Source: DATKFM01 sp963851215
Lineage (GTDB): Bacteria; Pseudomonadota; Alphaproteobacteria; Dongiales; Dongiaceae
NCBI GenBank assembly: GCA_963851215.1
Contig: CAWKOG010000014.1
Span: forward strand, 186,001 to 250,000
Direction of reading: 5' to 3'
Length of the DNA stretch: 64,000 bases
The translations under genes were made by a program, and so were the position numbers. The notes below the pieces were generated by a model that saw only the letters and a list, made by a program, of their open reading frames with translations, was not told the DNA's origin and made no database searches. Of this stretch, positions 32,206 to 42,436 are shown one piece after another; the stretch's first letter is position 1; each line of letters begins with the position of its first letter.

Positions 32206-34900
32206 ATGAACGCTGAACTCCAGCCTGCCGCTGCACGTCGCCGCGCCCGATGCGGCCGCCTTCGCCACGCCGGCGATGGCGCAGTATCTGGCCAGCAAGC
32301 GGGCCTATCCCGACTGCCTCTTGTTCTACCGCATGGGGGATTTCTACGAGCTGTTCTTCGAAGATGCGGTGAAGGCGGCGAAGGCGCTGGATATCGCGCT
32401 GACCAAGCGCGGCCAGCATGGCGGCCAGGACATTCCCATGTGCGGCGTGCCGGCCCACGCCATGGATGGCTATCTGGCAAAGCTGATCCGCAGCGGCTTC
32501 AAGGTCGCGGTCTGCGAGCAGATGGAGGATCCGGCCGAGGCGAAGAAGCGCGGAGCCAAAGCCGTCGTGCGGCGCGAAGTCATCCGCGTGGTGACGCCGG
32601 GCACCATCACCGAGGACGCGCTGCTGGACGCGCGGCGCCACAACTACCTGGCGGCGCTTGGCGGATGCGGGCGGCGAGATCGGACTGGCCTGGCTCGACA
32701 TGTCGACAGGCGATTTTCATACCCAGCCGATTTCGGCGGTGGAGCTGGGCGCGGCGCTGGCGCGGCTCGATCCCGGCGAGATCCTGCTGGCCGACCGGCT
32801 GCTGCGCGATCCCCAGCTGTTCGAGCTGTTCAACGATTGGAAGATCGGCCCTCTCGCCGCTGCCCAACCCGCGCTTCGACAGCGACAACGGCCGGCGCCG
32901 CCTGGAGAAGCTCTATGGCGTGCAGGCGCTGGAGGGCTTCGGCGGCTTCTCCCGGGCGGAACTCGCGGCGGCCGGTGCTCTGGTGGACTATGTGGAGACG
33001 ACCCAGCAGGGCAAGCTGCCGCGCCTGTCGCCGCCGAAGCGCCTGGCCCGGGGCGCCGTGCTGGAGATCGATGCCGCCACCCGGCGCAATCTCGAGCTGA
33101 TGCGCAGCCTCGGCGGCGAGCGCCAGGGCTCGCTGCTATCGGCCATCGACCGCACCCGCAGCGGCGCCGGCGCCCGGCTGCTGGCGGCGTGGCTGGCGGC
33201 GCCATTGACCGATCCCCCGGGATATCGCCGCGCGGCAGGACATGGTGGCCTATTTCGTGGCGCAGGAGGATCTGCGCGACACCTTGCGCGAGCGCCTGCG
33301 CCGCGTGCCCGACATGGAACGGGCGCTGTCGCGGCTTTCGCTGGGCCGCGGCGGGCCGCGCGATCTGGCGGCGGTGCGCGACGCGCTGATCGAAGCGGCG
33401 GCACTGCGGCAGAAGCTGGAATCGCCGCCGAAGCTGGGGGCGTTGCCGGCGGCGCTGGCGGAGACCGTGCGCAATCTCGGCCACCAGGCCGAGCTGGTGG
33501 ACCGGCTGACGCGAGCGCTTGCGGAGGAACTGCCGCTGATCGCCAGGGACGGCGGCTTCATCGCGCCGCGCTACGAACCGGAGCTGGACGAGCTGCGCAT
33601 GCTGCGCGACGCCAGCCGCCGTCTCATCGTCGATCTGGAATCCCGCTATCGCGGCGAGACCGGCATTTCCGCATTGAAGATCCGCCACAACAATGTGCTG
33701 GGCTACTACATCGAGACCACGGCCACCCACGCCGACAAGCTCCTGAAGGATGCGGCGCGCTTCATCCACCGCCAGACCATGGCCAGCGCCATGCGCTTCA
33801 CCACCGTGGAGCTGGGCGATCTGGAACAGCGCATCGCCACCGCCGCCGACAAGGCGCTGGCCATCGAGCTGGCGCTGTTCGCCGATCTCGTGGGCGAGGT
33901 GACGGCGCGCGCCGAGGCGATCGCGCTGGCGGCCGGTGCGCTGGCGACACTCGACGTGGCGGCCGCGCTGGCGGAACTCGCCGTGGAAGGCCGCTATTGC
34001 CGGCCGCTGGTGGACGACAGCACTGCCTTCGACATCAAGGGCGGCCGTCATCCCGTGGTGGAGCAGGCGCTGCAGCGGAATGCCTCCGGCAGCTTCGTCG
34101 CCAATGATTGCGATCTCTCGGAAAGCCAGCGCCTCTGGCTGGTCACCGGCCCGAACATGGCCGGCAAATCCACGTTTCTGCGGCAGAATGCGCTGATCGT
34201 GCTGCTGGCGCAGATGGGTTCCTTCGTGCCGGCGGCCTCGGCCCATATCGGCGCCGTCGACCGCCTGTTCAGCCGCGTCGGCGCCGCCGACGATCTGGCC
34301 CGCGGCCGCTCCACCTTCATGGTGGAGATGGTGGAGACGGCGGCGATCCTGAACCAGGCAACCGACCGCTCCCTGGTGATCCTGGACGAGATCGGCCGCG
34401 GCACCGCCACCTTCGACGGCCTCTCCATCGCCTGGGCGGCGCTGGAGCATCTGCATGAAATCAACCGCTGCCGCGCGCTGTTCGCCACGCACTACCATGA
34501 GCTGACGTCACTGGCCGCGAAGCTGCCGGCGCTGGCGCCCCACGCCATGCGGGTGAAGGAATGGCAGCATGAGATCGTGTTCCTGCACGAGATCGCGCCC
34601 GGCGCCGCCGACCGCTCCTACGGCATCCATGTGGCGAAGCTGGCCGGCCTGCCGCCGGCCGTGGTGGCGCGGGCCGAATCGGTGCTCGAAACTCTGGAGC
34701 AGGGCGAACAAGCCGGCGCGCTCGCCCGCCTCGCCGACGACCTGCCGCTGTTTTCCGCCACGGTGAAGCAGGCGGCACCGGAGAAAGGACCCTCGGAATT
34801 GGAGCAGGCGCTGGCGGCCATCAACCCCGATGAACTCTCGCCGAAGGAAGCGCTGGAGCTGCTCTACAGGCTGCGCGGATTGTTGGGCCGCAAAGAATAA
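32206..34900 (+). CDS. mutS: DNA mismatch repair protein MutS, four frame breaks
   Basis: MutS recognises mismatches and starts methyl-independent mismatch repair together with MutL. The N-terminal mismatch-binding Phe-x-Glu is in LLFYRMGDFYELFFEDA. The lever/clamp regions follow (KIRHNNVLGYYIE, HRQTMASAMRFTT). The ATPase domain has Walker A GPNMAGKSTFLRQ, LILDEIGRGT-type Walker B (SLVILDEIGRGTATFDG) and FATHYHELTSL. Extra bases near 32230, 32660, 32860 and 33220 break the first 1,000 bp; the last 1,660 bp are intact. The repaired length is about 897 residues, normal. It lies 18 bp upstream of the ligase gene. If the breaks were real the cell would be a mutator. Confidence 0.94.
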
Positions 34901-34918
34901 GAAGGCGGGGAGGATTTC

Positions 34919-36267
34919 TTGGCGAAACGCAATGACGTCCGGGCGCGGCTGGCGAAGGGGCTGACCGCACTTAAGGCCGATATCGTCCATGCCGGCATCT
35001 TCGATTTCGCCGGCGTGTTCCGCGAACGGCGGCTGCGGCGGAAGGAACTGCTCGACGGCGCTGACACCGCCGTCTTCGCCAATGTGCTGCCGAAATGGGA
35101 CATCGCCGAGAACATCATGTTCCCCGGCCCCTATGGCAGCGAGACCATCGCCTATGATCCGGATTCGCTGCGGCCCTTTCCGTTCGAACCCGAACGCCGC
35201 AGCGCTGGTGGCCGACTATACCGGGCCGCAGGCGGACATCATGCCGCGGCGGGTGCTTGCGGCACAGATCGAGAAGGCCGCGCAGCGCGGCTTCGATGTC
35301 CGCGCCGCCTTCGAGTTCGAATTCATCGCCCTCAACGAAACGGCGGAGTCCCTGCGCGCCAAGAACTTCGCAGGGCTCGACCTCATTCGCGCCCGACAAT
35401 CGCTGCTGGTCGGGACAGACGGCGGCCGTGCATGCGGAGTTCGTCGGCGAGCTCGAGTCGATGCTGCGCCATGCCGACATCGATCTCTTCGCGCTGGGCG
35501 GCGAGCTCGGTCCCGGCTGCTTCGAGGTCACGCTGCGGCACCAGGCGCCGATGCGCGCCGCCGACGATGCCGCCTTCTTCCGGCTCTATACCAAGGCCTT
35601 CTGCCGCCGGCGGAACATGACCGCGTCCTTCATGCCGCTGCTGGGCGACGGCTTCCCCGGCATCGGCGGCCATATCGTGCTGTCGCTGCGGGACCGCAAG
35701 ACCGGCCGCAATCTCTTCGCCGACCCGAAGGATGCCAACGGGCTGAGCGCGACCGCGAAGTCGTTCCTCGCCGGCGTGATCGATCTCGTGCCCGAGGCCT
35801 TTCCGATGCTCGCCCACACGGTCAACGCCTATCGCCGGCTCTCGCCCGGCAGCTGGGCGCCGAAGACGGCGAGCTGGGCGCCCTACAATTATGCGGCGGC
35901 GGTGCGCACGGCGGCGGAGACTGCGGAGATGACGCGGCTGGAGCTGCGCCTGCCCGGCAGCGATCTCAATGTGCATCTCGGCCTGGCGCTGTTCCTGGCG
36001 GCGGGGCTCGACGGTCTCGACCGCAAGCTGAAGTTGACCGACGCGCCCATAACAGCCGGCGGACCGAACGAGATTCCGAAGAACGCGCCGCGCCTTCCTG
36101 CCGACCTCTTGGAGGCCACGCGCCGCTTCCGCGCCAGCGCCAAGGCCAGGCGCCTGTTCGGCACTGCCTTCGTCGATCACTTCGCCGCTCTGTGCGAAGC
36201 CGAAGATGCCGCTCTGCGTCGCGACGTCAGTGCGGCCGAAGTGAAGCGCTATCTGGAGTTGGGGTAG
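34919..36267 (+). CDS. Glutamine-synthetase-family ligase, two frame breaks
   Basis: The ATP-dependent ligase fold of glutamine synthetase is clear, but this is not the main GlnA. Seen: HAGIFDFAGVFRERRL (beta-grasp start), metal-binding glutamates in FEFEFIAL and GGELGPGCFEVTLRHQ, GFPGIGGHIVLSL in place of the usual GSGxHxHxSL (first His kept, second replaced by Val), and RLELRLPGSDLNVHLGLAL near the end. Extra bases near 35190 and 35385 break the frame; the repaired length is about 449. Members of this divergent branch gamma-glutamylate amines or ethanolamine; the substrate here is unknown. It starts 18 bp after mutS, so it is co-transcribed. Confidence 0.8.
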
Positions 36268-36284
36268 AGCATTCTCGTTAGTCC

Positions 36285-36307
36285 CCCTCTCCCCCAAGGG
36301 GAGAGGG
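36285..36307 (+). terminator. Hairpin terminator after the ligase gene
   Basis: CCCTCTCCCC, CAA, GGGGAGAGGG form a perfect 10-bp stem 17 bp after the stop, followed by the T-rich sequence atcatttcttgct. This is a good intrinsic terminator, and it resembles the hairpin at 29430-29456. Confidence 0.65.
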
Positions 36308-36407
36308 ATCATTTCTTGCTTTGATGACCTATTCAACGCGAGTCGCGTTTACATAGGCGTCGCTGGCGCGCCATAAAACCGCAACCTGGCGCACCTATAT
36401 AGGGTGC

Positions 36408-37260
36408 ATGACCAGCACAATCACATTCGATGAAGCGACCGACGGCGCGCTGCCGCCGCCGCGGTTCAGCTATGCCTCCGACGAACTCGGCCGTCTTGGC
36501 CAAAGCATCATCAGGCTCCTGGAGTTCGCCAGCGGCCAGCCGCGCATCCGGCGCCTGTACGAAGAGCATGCCAGGCTGGCGCGGCCCCATGAGCTGTTCT
36601 GGCAGGATGCGATCGACGCCCTCGAGCTAGACGTGCGGCCCGATCGCGATCCCCGCGGCGCGATCCCGGCGTCGGGCCCGCTGGTGGTCATCGCCAATCA
36701 TCCCTTCGGCGTGCTCGACGGCATCATCCTCTGCCGGCTGGTGGCGCAGGCGCGCGGCGATTTCCAGATCTTGACCCATCGCGTGCTGCACCAGGCGCCG
36801 GAGGTGCGGTCCCATATCCTGCCGGTGGATTTCTCCGGCACCGATGCGGCGACGCGGAACAATCTGGAGTCGCGCCGCAAAGCGCGGGAGCTGCTCGACC
36901 GCGGCGGCGCCCTCCTGATATTCCCCGGCGGCGGCGTGGCCACGGCCACCAGCGCGCTCGGCCCTGTGGTGGAGCGGCCCTGGGGCCCGCTGACCGCGAA
37001 GCTGGCTCTGGCCGCCGGCGCCGACGTGCTGCCGGTCTATTTCCACGGCCAGAACAGCCGCCTGTTCCACATCGCCTCCCATCTTCACCAGGCTCTGCGC
37101 TACGGCCTGCTGTTCCACGAGGTGCGCAACAAGATCGGCCGCCGCATCGATGTGAAGATCGGCGAGGTGATCGGCCATGAGCGGCTGCGGGAGTTTGCCG
37201 ATGCGCGGGCGGCGACATGCCTTCCTGAGCCAGGCCACGCACAGACTGGGCGGCTCATAG
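36408..37260 (+). CDS. Lysophospholipid acyltransferase-like protein (PlsC family)
   Basis: This putative 1-acylglycerol acyltransferase would act at the membrane. The hallmark motif is VIANHPFGVLDGIIL (about residue 95), followed by the acceptor/charge motif LLIFPGGGVATAT (about residue 170) and LPVYFHGQNSRLFH. This variant occurs in the ornithine-lipid/hemolysin-like branch of the family. The literal frame ends at 37277 with an unlikely tail. One extra base near 37213 would instead give HAFLSQATHRLGGS and a stop at 37258-37260, which I prefer. A near-palindrome, GCACCTATATAGGGTGC, sits directly in front of the ATG and may be an operator. Confidence 0.75.
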
Positions 37261-37385
37261 CGCGACCGGCGCTTTAAGCCACTCGGGTTGAATTCGTTCC
37301 AGAACTTTGCCCTTCGCCTGGGCGTTCATCGGGCCTATCATGATCGCGGTGCCAGGGTCCCCTCGGCCAACCGAAAGGCGGGGGC

Positions 37386-39277
37386 ATGGAACGCAGACTA
37401 TCCGCGATCCTCGCGGTTGACGTGGTCGGCTACAGCCGCCTCATGGAGACATGATGAGGCGGATACGTTCGAGCGTTTGCGTACGCACCGGAAAGACCTC
37501 TTCGAACCCGAAATCGCCGGACATCACGGCCGCATCTTCAAGCTGACGGGCGACGGCCTGCTTGGCCGAATTCGGCAGCGTGGTGGATGCCGTGGAATGC
37601 GCGGTGCTGCTCCAGCGGCAGATGGCCGAGCGCAACAATGGCCTCGCCGACGGGCAACGCATCGATGTTCGCATGGGCATCAACCTCGGCGACGTGATCA
37701 TCGAGGACGAGGACCGCCATGGCGAAGGCGTGGTAATCGCCGCCCGCCTGCAACAGCTGGCGGAACCCGGCGGCATCGCCGTTTCTGGCACAGTCGCGGA
37801 TCACGTGAAGCACAAGCTGGCGCTCCGGTTTGAACCGCAAAGGCGAGGAGCGGTTGAAGAACATCGCCGAGCCGGTGGCTGTGTATCGCATCCTCGCCGA
37901 TGGTACGGCTGGCCGGCGGCCGGCGCCCCACTTGCATCGCCGGTCCGGTTTGCGGTGGACAGTTGCGGCGGCTCTGGTGGTTTTTCTTCTAATCTGTGCC
38001 GGAAGTCTTGCGGTTTGGTATTACTATCCACGCCCCGCATCGCCTCCGGGCGGCTTTCCCTCGATTGCCGTGTTGCCCTTCGTCAACATGAGCAGCGATC
38101 CGGAGCTCGACTATCTCGGCGATGGCGTCAGTGAGGACATCATCACCCTGCTGTCGCGCTTTTCAGACCTCACGGTCGTTTCTCGCCAATCCAGCTTTGC
38201 ATACAAAGGCAAGGACGTTGATGTCCGTCAGATAGGCAAGGAACTCGGGGTCATCTACGTGCTCGAGGGCAGCGTCGCAAAGGAAAGGCGACAAAGTGCG
38301 GATTACCGCGCAGCTCATCGACGCCCGCACGAACGGGCACGTCTGGGCCGATGGCTACGAGAACGAAGGCAGCGATCCCTGGCGTGTTGCACGACGAGGT
38401 AACCGAGAAGGTTGTAGCGTCGTTGACAAGCGAGCGCGGGCAGATAAAGAAGAAAGAATATGAACAAGCCTGGGGCAGGGACTTCAGCGCATCTCGAGGA
38501 ATATGACTACTACCTGCGCGGCCATGAATACTTCTTCCGATTTACAAAGGAGGATATGGCGACGGCACGACGCATTTGGCAAGAAGGCCTTACGAAATTC
38601 CCAGATTCATCTCTGCTCCGTATGAAACTCGGCTGGGGATATTTTCAGAACTGGTACCAGGGATGGGGCGAGTACCGGCAGCGAGGACCTTCATCGAGCC
38701 TATAAACTGGTGAAGGAGGCACTAGCGGATCCGCGGGCAACACCATTCACGCAGCACAGGGGCCATCACCTTTTGGCGTTTCTTCACACTTACTTCACGC
38801 AGGATGTTGGTGGGGCCCTGACAGAGGCAAAAGCAGCACGGGCTTTAGGGCCCTACGATGTTGCGACATTGGCAGACCTTCCGGAGATATTCAATTGCGC
38901 CGGATGGCATGAACCGGCAGCAATTGATGAGGCGATCATAGTCGCAAAAGAGGCGCTTAGACGTGATCCCACAGGAGATTACAACTGGGTGAATGGTGCG
39001 CTTGCATGGTCGTATTACTACAAGGGGCAATATGAAGAGGCGATCAGGTTTTCCATGCTGGTCGAGGATCCCTGGGTTTGGCAATTTGCTATACGCGCAC
39101 TCAGCTATACCGCGATGAACAAGCACCGACGAAGCGCGTGCCGCTCTAGGCCAGGCAATCGCACTTGAACCGTCGTTCACCCTTGCCTACTACCGCAAAT
39201 GGGCCTGTTATCCGAATTCCCCGGCAACCGAACATGAACTTGCTGAACTTCGCAAAGCCGGATTAGCGGAGTTCTAG
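37386..39277 (+). pseudogene. Class III adenylate/guanylate cyclase with TolB-like and TPR domains, about eight frame breaks
   Basis: Reading across frames gives one protein of about 630 residues. MERRLSAILAVDVVGYSRLME and FKLTGDGLL supply both metal aspartates of a class III cyclase. GEGVVIAARLQQLAEPGGI follows; there the usual Asn of VNxAAR is Val, which should weaken catalysis. A membrane helix (TVAAALVVFLLICAGSLAVW), a TolB-like domain (SIAVLPFVNMSSDPELDYLG) and TPR-like helices come next, ending ...ELRKAGLAEF at 39275-39277. Breaks lie near 37450, 37562, 37830, 38285, 38392, 38483, 38680 and 39128. From about 38400 the base composition is visibly less GC-rich than the surroundings. It may be a real pseudogene of foreign origin, or suffer the same insertion artefact as its neighbours. 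Confidence 0.7.
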
Positions 39278-39319
39278 CGCACAATAAATACCGTCTATGA
39301 GTTGTCACTGAGTTGAAAG

Positions 39320-39529
39320 TCATCGTGAGCGCTTGACTTGCACCAACGGCAACACCGGCTTCTTCCCCGCTTCCCGCTGCGCCGCCCAGTCGCGGCACCA
39401 GTCCGCGCAGTAGAGATGCTCTTTGCCGTCCGCAGCTTTCGCCTTCAATCCCGCGTCATAGATCAGCACGCCGCAATTGGTGCATTTGTCGTAGGCTTCG
39501 ATGTAGTAGCGCTTGTCGGCGAATCGCAT
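39320..39529 (-). CDS. Small Cys-rich (zinc-ribbon-like) protein of the hydantoinase operon
   Basis: This 69-residue protein (MRFADKRYYIEAYDKC) has CTNCG near residue 17 and a second pair CADWC near residue 42, so four cysteines could bind one metal ion. It starts 7 bp after the repaired hyuB stop and is thus the last gene of the operon. Small metal-binding subunits accompany HyuA/HyuB-type ATP-dependent carboxylases, so a gamma-like subunit is plausible, but I cannot name the family. Confidence 0.65.
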   Translation of the reverse strand: MRFADKRYYIEAYDKCTNCGVLIYDAGLKAKAADGKEHLYCADWCRDWAAQREAGKKPVLPLVQVKRSR

Positions 39530-39536
39530 GGAGGCC

Positions 39537-41259
39537 TCACTCTGCCGCGTTCTTCTTGATGGCGGGCGCAGGCCCGTAGTCGCGCTCGGCGCGGCTCGCG
39601 CGTCACCCAGCCTTCGCGGATGTCCTGGTCGATCTTCGCGCGGTCGCGCTTGCGCGGATCGCCCCAGCCGCCGCCGCCGCCGTTATGCAGCCAGACGCGG
39701 TCGCCGGGATTGATGGTCACGCCGGCGAACTTCGAAGGCGATACTTTGCCCTCGCCTTCGACGGCGGTCAGCCATTTGTCCGTGCCCGCGCGCTTGATCC
39801 GGATGCCGGCGCTCGCCGCCTCGCCGCCGCCATGGAGTCCCCAGGGCTTGCGCTTGTGGCGGTCGCCCATATGGCTGACGGTGATCGGGGCTTTCCGGCA
39901 GAGCACGCGCTTGGAGACGCCGAGGCCGCCGCGATATTCGCCGGCGCCGCCGGAATCGACCACCAGCGACATCTCCTCGATCAGCCAGGGGAAGCGCACC
40001 TCGTAGACTTCGGCGGGGATCATGCGGCAATTGCCGTTGATGCCGTTGACCGCGTTGTTGCCGTCGGCGAAGGGCCGGCCGCCCCAGCCGGCGGTGAGCA
40101 GGTCGTAGCAGACATAGTACTCGCCGGTGACGGGATCGGTGCCGCCGAAGAGGAAATTGCAATGGGTCGCGGCGTCGGTCGCCGGCGCCCGCTCCGGCAC
40201 CGCCTGGGCGAGCGCGCCGATCACGGTGTAGGCGATGCGCGGATGGGTCTCGGTGTTGCCGCCGACTTCCGGCGCGGGATAGTCGACATTCACGACGGTG
40301 CCCGGCGGCGCCAGCACCTTGATCGGCCGGAAGCAGCCGGAGTTCTTGGGGATCGACGGATCGGTCAGATGCAGCAGCGCGTTGTAGGTGGCGCTCCAGG
40401 TGACGCCCAAGGTGGCGTTGATCGGTCCCTTCGCCTGCTTGTCGGAGCCGGTGAAGTCCACCACGATCTCGTCGCCCTGCACATGGCACTCCACATGGAT
40501 GCGGTAGGGCCGGTCCTCGATGCCGTCATCCTCCATGTAGTCGTCGAAGGCATAGTGCCCGTCGGGAAAGGCCTTCAGCTCGGCCCGCATGCGCGCTTCC
40601 GAGTAATCCATCAGGTCGCGGCAGGTGCGGGTGAAGACCGCCTTGCCGTATTTCCGGATCAGCGCCTCGGTGCGCTGCGCGCCCATCTCGACGGAGCCGA
40701 TCAGCGCGCGGTAGTCGCCATAGTTGTGCCGGGGCGTGCGCACATTGGCGAGCAGCAGCTTCCAGACATCGTCATTGTCCTTGCCGGCGCGCTTGATCTT
40801 GATCGGCGGCACCCGCAGGCCTTCATGGAAGATCTCCGTCGCCTCGCTGGGAAAGCCGCCGGGCACCGAGCCGCCCACTTCCGCCACATGGCCGATGGCG
40901 ACCGCATAGCCCATCAGCTCGCCATCGACGAAGATCGGCGTGAAGAAGGAATGCTCGGGCGTATGCAAGCCGCCGCGATAGGGATCGTTGTGGACGATGA
41001 CGTCGCCGGGCTCGAGCGGCTCGGTCGAGAGCTCGCGCACCGAACTCTGCACCACAAGCGGCATGCCGCCGATCTGCGCGGGGTTGAACTCGGCGACGGC
41101 GATCATCTCGCCCTCGGCATCGGCGAGCGCGCAAGTGAAATCCAGGCCCTCGTTGAAGATGGTCGAATAGGACGTCTTCATCAGGGAGATGCCCATCTCC
41201 CGGCAGATGGAGACCATCGTCGAGTCGATGATGGTCATGGTCACCATGTCCATGGGCAT
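39537..41259 (-). CDS. hyuB: Hydantoinase B / oxoprolinase beta-type subunit, one frame break
   Basis: This is the HyuB subunit, which pairs with ATP-dependent HyuA to hydrolyse cyclic amides or to carboxylate substrates. Family blocks: MKTSYSTIFNEGLDFTCALAD, GDVIVHNDPYRGGLHTPEH, VAIGHVAEVGGSVPGGFPS, TLGVTWSATYNALLHLTDP, and the C-terminal WLHNGGGGGWGDPRKRD. One extra base near 39600 shifts the frame; repaired, the protein ends with ERDYGPAPAIKKNAAE at 39537-39539 and has about 574 residues. The start at 41259 lies 4 bp after the stop of the enolase-superfamily gene. Confidence 0.9.
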
Positions 41260-41263
41260 GTCC

Positions 41264-42436
41264 TCATACTCTCCAGAAATGGTCGCGAATTTTCAGGTTG
41301 CTCTTGCTCGCAGGGAATACGCCCTCGCTGAGAAACCGCTCATGGCAGCGCTTCAGCGCCTTCCGGTCCAGCGTCACGCCCAGCCCGGGTCCGTCGGGTA
41401 CCGCGACGCGGCCCCGCTTCGGCACGAAGGTCCCTTCGGCGATCACGTCGTCGCCATACCAGCGAAACAGGGTCTGGCTCGGCTCGCGCACATGTTCCAT
41501 GGCGGCGGAGAGCTGCAGATAGGCGGCGCTGCCCACGCCGGTCTCGCCGCTGTGGAAGCGGAAGGCGACATCGAACTGCTCGCAGGCGCGGATGAACTCG
41601 ACCGTGCGGCGGATGCCGCCATGTTCGTTGACATTGGTGACGATGCAGTCGGGCGCCCGCAGCCGGATGGCTTTCTCCAGATCGATCACATGGGTGGAGA
41701 AGGAGGCGCGGGTGAAATCTCGGAGTTGGGCGAACTCTTCATAGGTCTCCGCCGGATCCTCGTAATAGTGGATGACATAGGGATCGAAGCGCCGGAAGGC
41801 CTCGCGCGCCGTCGGCACGGTCCAGCCGCCATTGGCGTCGAGCCGGATCATCCGGTCGCCGATGGCGGCGCGGATCTCCCGCACCATCGTCACCTCGTCG
41901 TCGAGGGAGACCGTGCCGACCTTGCCCTCGAAGCTGTCGGAGTCATGCTGCTCCACCATGCGGCCGCAATAGCGGGCGATCTCCATGGGCGTCGATTCGC
42001 CGGGATCGGACGGGCCGGGATGGCGGAAAGCGAAATATTCGGTCAGCGCGATTTCGCGGCGCACGGCGCCGCCGAGCAGGACATTGAGCGGCACGCCCTC
42101 GGTCTTGCCGCGTGCGTCCCACATCGCCATCTCGATGCCGCCGAAGGCGCGGCGCTGCCCCACCATGTCGCCCCAGGGCGTGTAGCGCATGCCCGCGACG
42201 CAGCGGCGCTCGGCCGTGGTGATCTCGCGGATGTCGAGGCCCAGCAGCCGCTCGCGGAACTTCAGCACATCGGCCGACCGGTCGCCGTCGGCGACTTCGC
42301 CGAGACCGGTGACGCCGTCGTCGGTCGCCACCTCGACGATGGTCTTGGTCAGCGAGGCGACCGAGCCGTAGCTGAACACATAGGGCGCGGTGAAGGGGAT
42401 ATTGACCGGCGTGGCCTTGATGTCGGTGATCTTCAT
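41264..42436 (-). CDS. Enolase-superfamily enzyme (mandelate racemase / glucarate dehydratase-like)
   Basis: This 390-residue TIM-barrel enzyme would abstract a proton alpha to a carboxylate. Candidate catalytic residues: Lys in FEGKVGTVS (about 170), metal Asp in RLDANGG (about 199), metal Glu in YYEDP (about 224), and His in FRFHSGETGVG (about 293). The position that in E. coli glucarate dehydratase is the Asn metal ligand appears here as His in FSTHVIDLEKA, judged by eye. The gene lies between hyuA (4-bp ATGA overlap) and hyuB (4-bp gap), so it must act in the same pathway, perhaps as racemase of the hydantoinase substrate. The substrate is unknown. Confidence 0.85.
   Translation of the reverse strand: MKITDIKATPVNIPFTAPYVFSYGSVASLTKTIVEVATDDGVTGLGEVADGDRSADVLKFRERLLGLDIREITTAERRCVAGMRYTPWGDMVGQRRAFGGIEMAMWDARGKTEGVPLNVLLGGAVRREIALTEYFAFRHPGPSDPGESTPMEIARYCGRMVEQHDSDSFEGKVGTVSLDDEVTMVREIRAAIGDRMIRLDANGGWTVPTAREAFRRFDPYVIHYYEDPAETYEEFAQLRDFTRASFSTHVIDLEKAIRLRAPDCIVTNVNEHGGIRRTVEFIRACEQFDVAFRFHSGETGVGSAAYLQLSAAMEHVREPSQTLFRWYGDDVIAEGTFVPKRGRVAVPDGPGLGVTLDRKALKRCHERFLSEGVFPASKSNLKIRDHFWRV

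Noticed and set aside
35180..35200. GTTCGAACCC resembling a tRNA T-loop
   Set aside because: It lies inside the ligase gene and no acceptor or anticodon stem can be formed around it.
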